Part shown: one piece after another, positions 38,769 through 39,077 of the stretch | How the letters are laid out: the number at the start of each line of letters is the position of its first letter | How positions within the stretch are numbered: the first letter of the stretch is position 1 | Origin: Mycobacterium sp. | Lineage (GTDB): Bacteria > Actinomycetota > Actinomycetes > Mycobacteriales > Mycobacteriaceae | Direction of reading: 5' to 3' | NCBI GenBank assembly: GCA_025965555.1 | Contig: JAOPWT010000619.1 | Coordinates: 1-39,077, forward strand | DNA: 39,077 nucleotides | Program-made: the position numbers and the translations under genes | Notes under the pieces: generated by a model | Told to the model about the DNA's origin: nothing | The model's input: the letters and a program-made list of their open reading frames with translations, nothing else | Database searches by the model: none

Positions 38769-39077
38769 TCAGTCCGACGACGCCAGATCGTAGTCGGGCA
38801 GATCGATCGAATCGGCCGTCGTCAAGAACCTCTTGGCCGCGAACGAGCGAAATGGCCAGCGCTGCATCCACTTCATCACCAAGGCGGTGATCACGATGTC
38901 GGAGTTCGACATCGGCGCGTACCCGTCGATTCCTGCGGGGAGCGCCTGGCACTTGTCGATGTAGGGCCGCATCAGCCTGCCGTAGCCCGAAAGCGCGCGT
39001 TCGACGTGCTCCTCGCTCAGAGCCCTTGGCGCGGAGCCCAATTCACCGGCCAGAAGGTAGGCGCCGACGAGCGCGAG
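38769..39077 (-). CDS. FAD-dependent monooxygenase/oxidoreductase, C-terminal part (runs off right edge)
   Basis: Frame stays open to the window edge: LALVGAYLLAGELGSAPRALSEEHVERALSGYGRLMRPYIDKCQ..., typical C-terminus of FAD-binding monooxygenases. Confidence 0.75.
   Translation of the reverse strand, partial: LALVGAYLLAGELGSAPRALSEEHVERALSGYGRLMRPYIDKCQALPAGIDGYAPMSNSDIVITALVMKWMQRWPFRSFAAKRFLTTADSIDLPDYDLASSD

Overview
High-GC actinobacterial (mycobacterial-type) chromosomal window. Gene content and order in the right half (rarA, yjbQ, alaS, ruvX, mltG, aroE, prepilin peptidase, aroC, aroK, aroB, aroQ, B-4DMT protein, pepQ, efp, nusB, conserved hypothetical) match the M. tuberculosis Rv2532c-Rv2559c neighbourhood as I remember it. 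Left to right: (1) a minus-strand sugar/polyol uptake and catabolism operon (DeoR regulator, FGGY kinase, solute-binding lipoprotein, two permeases, ATPase, SDR, BtpA/SgcQ-family protein) with several TGTG/CACA palindromes in the divergent intergenic region; (2) a tightly overlapping four-gene plus-strand operon: transglutaminase + DUF2126 putative amidoligase, circularly permuted ATP-grasp + alpha-E protein, second transglutaminase, zinc-ribbon HExxH metallopeptidase. This is the best candidate here for a largely uncharacterised peptide-synthesis/tagging system; (3) an epimerase/MerR pair with an 18-bp perfect palindrome inside a 19-bp-spaced promoter; (4) a decayed accessory island (~18.6-21.28 kb) with IclR, 13E12/DUF222 and adenylate-cyclase remnants flanking an apparently intact LLM flavin oxidoreductase + truncated haemoglobin pair; (5) the conserved housekeeping/shikimate cluster, including an in-frame 36-bp tandem repeat in aroE, a near-ideal SigF-type promoter before a GlsB/YeaQ gene, and a 10-codon micro-ORF bridging nusB and the next gene. 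No tRNA, rRNA, CRISPR or intact transposon was recognised. All homology calls are from reading protein motifs, without database searches.
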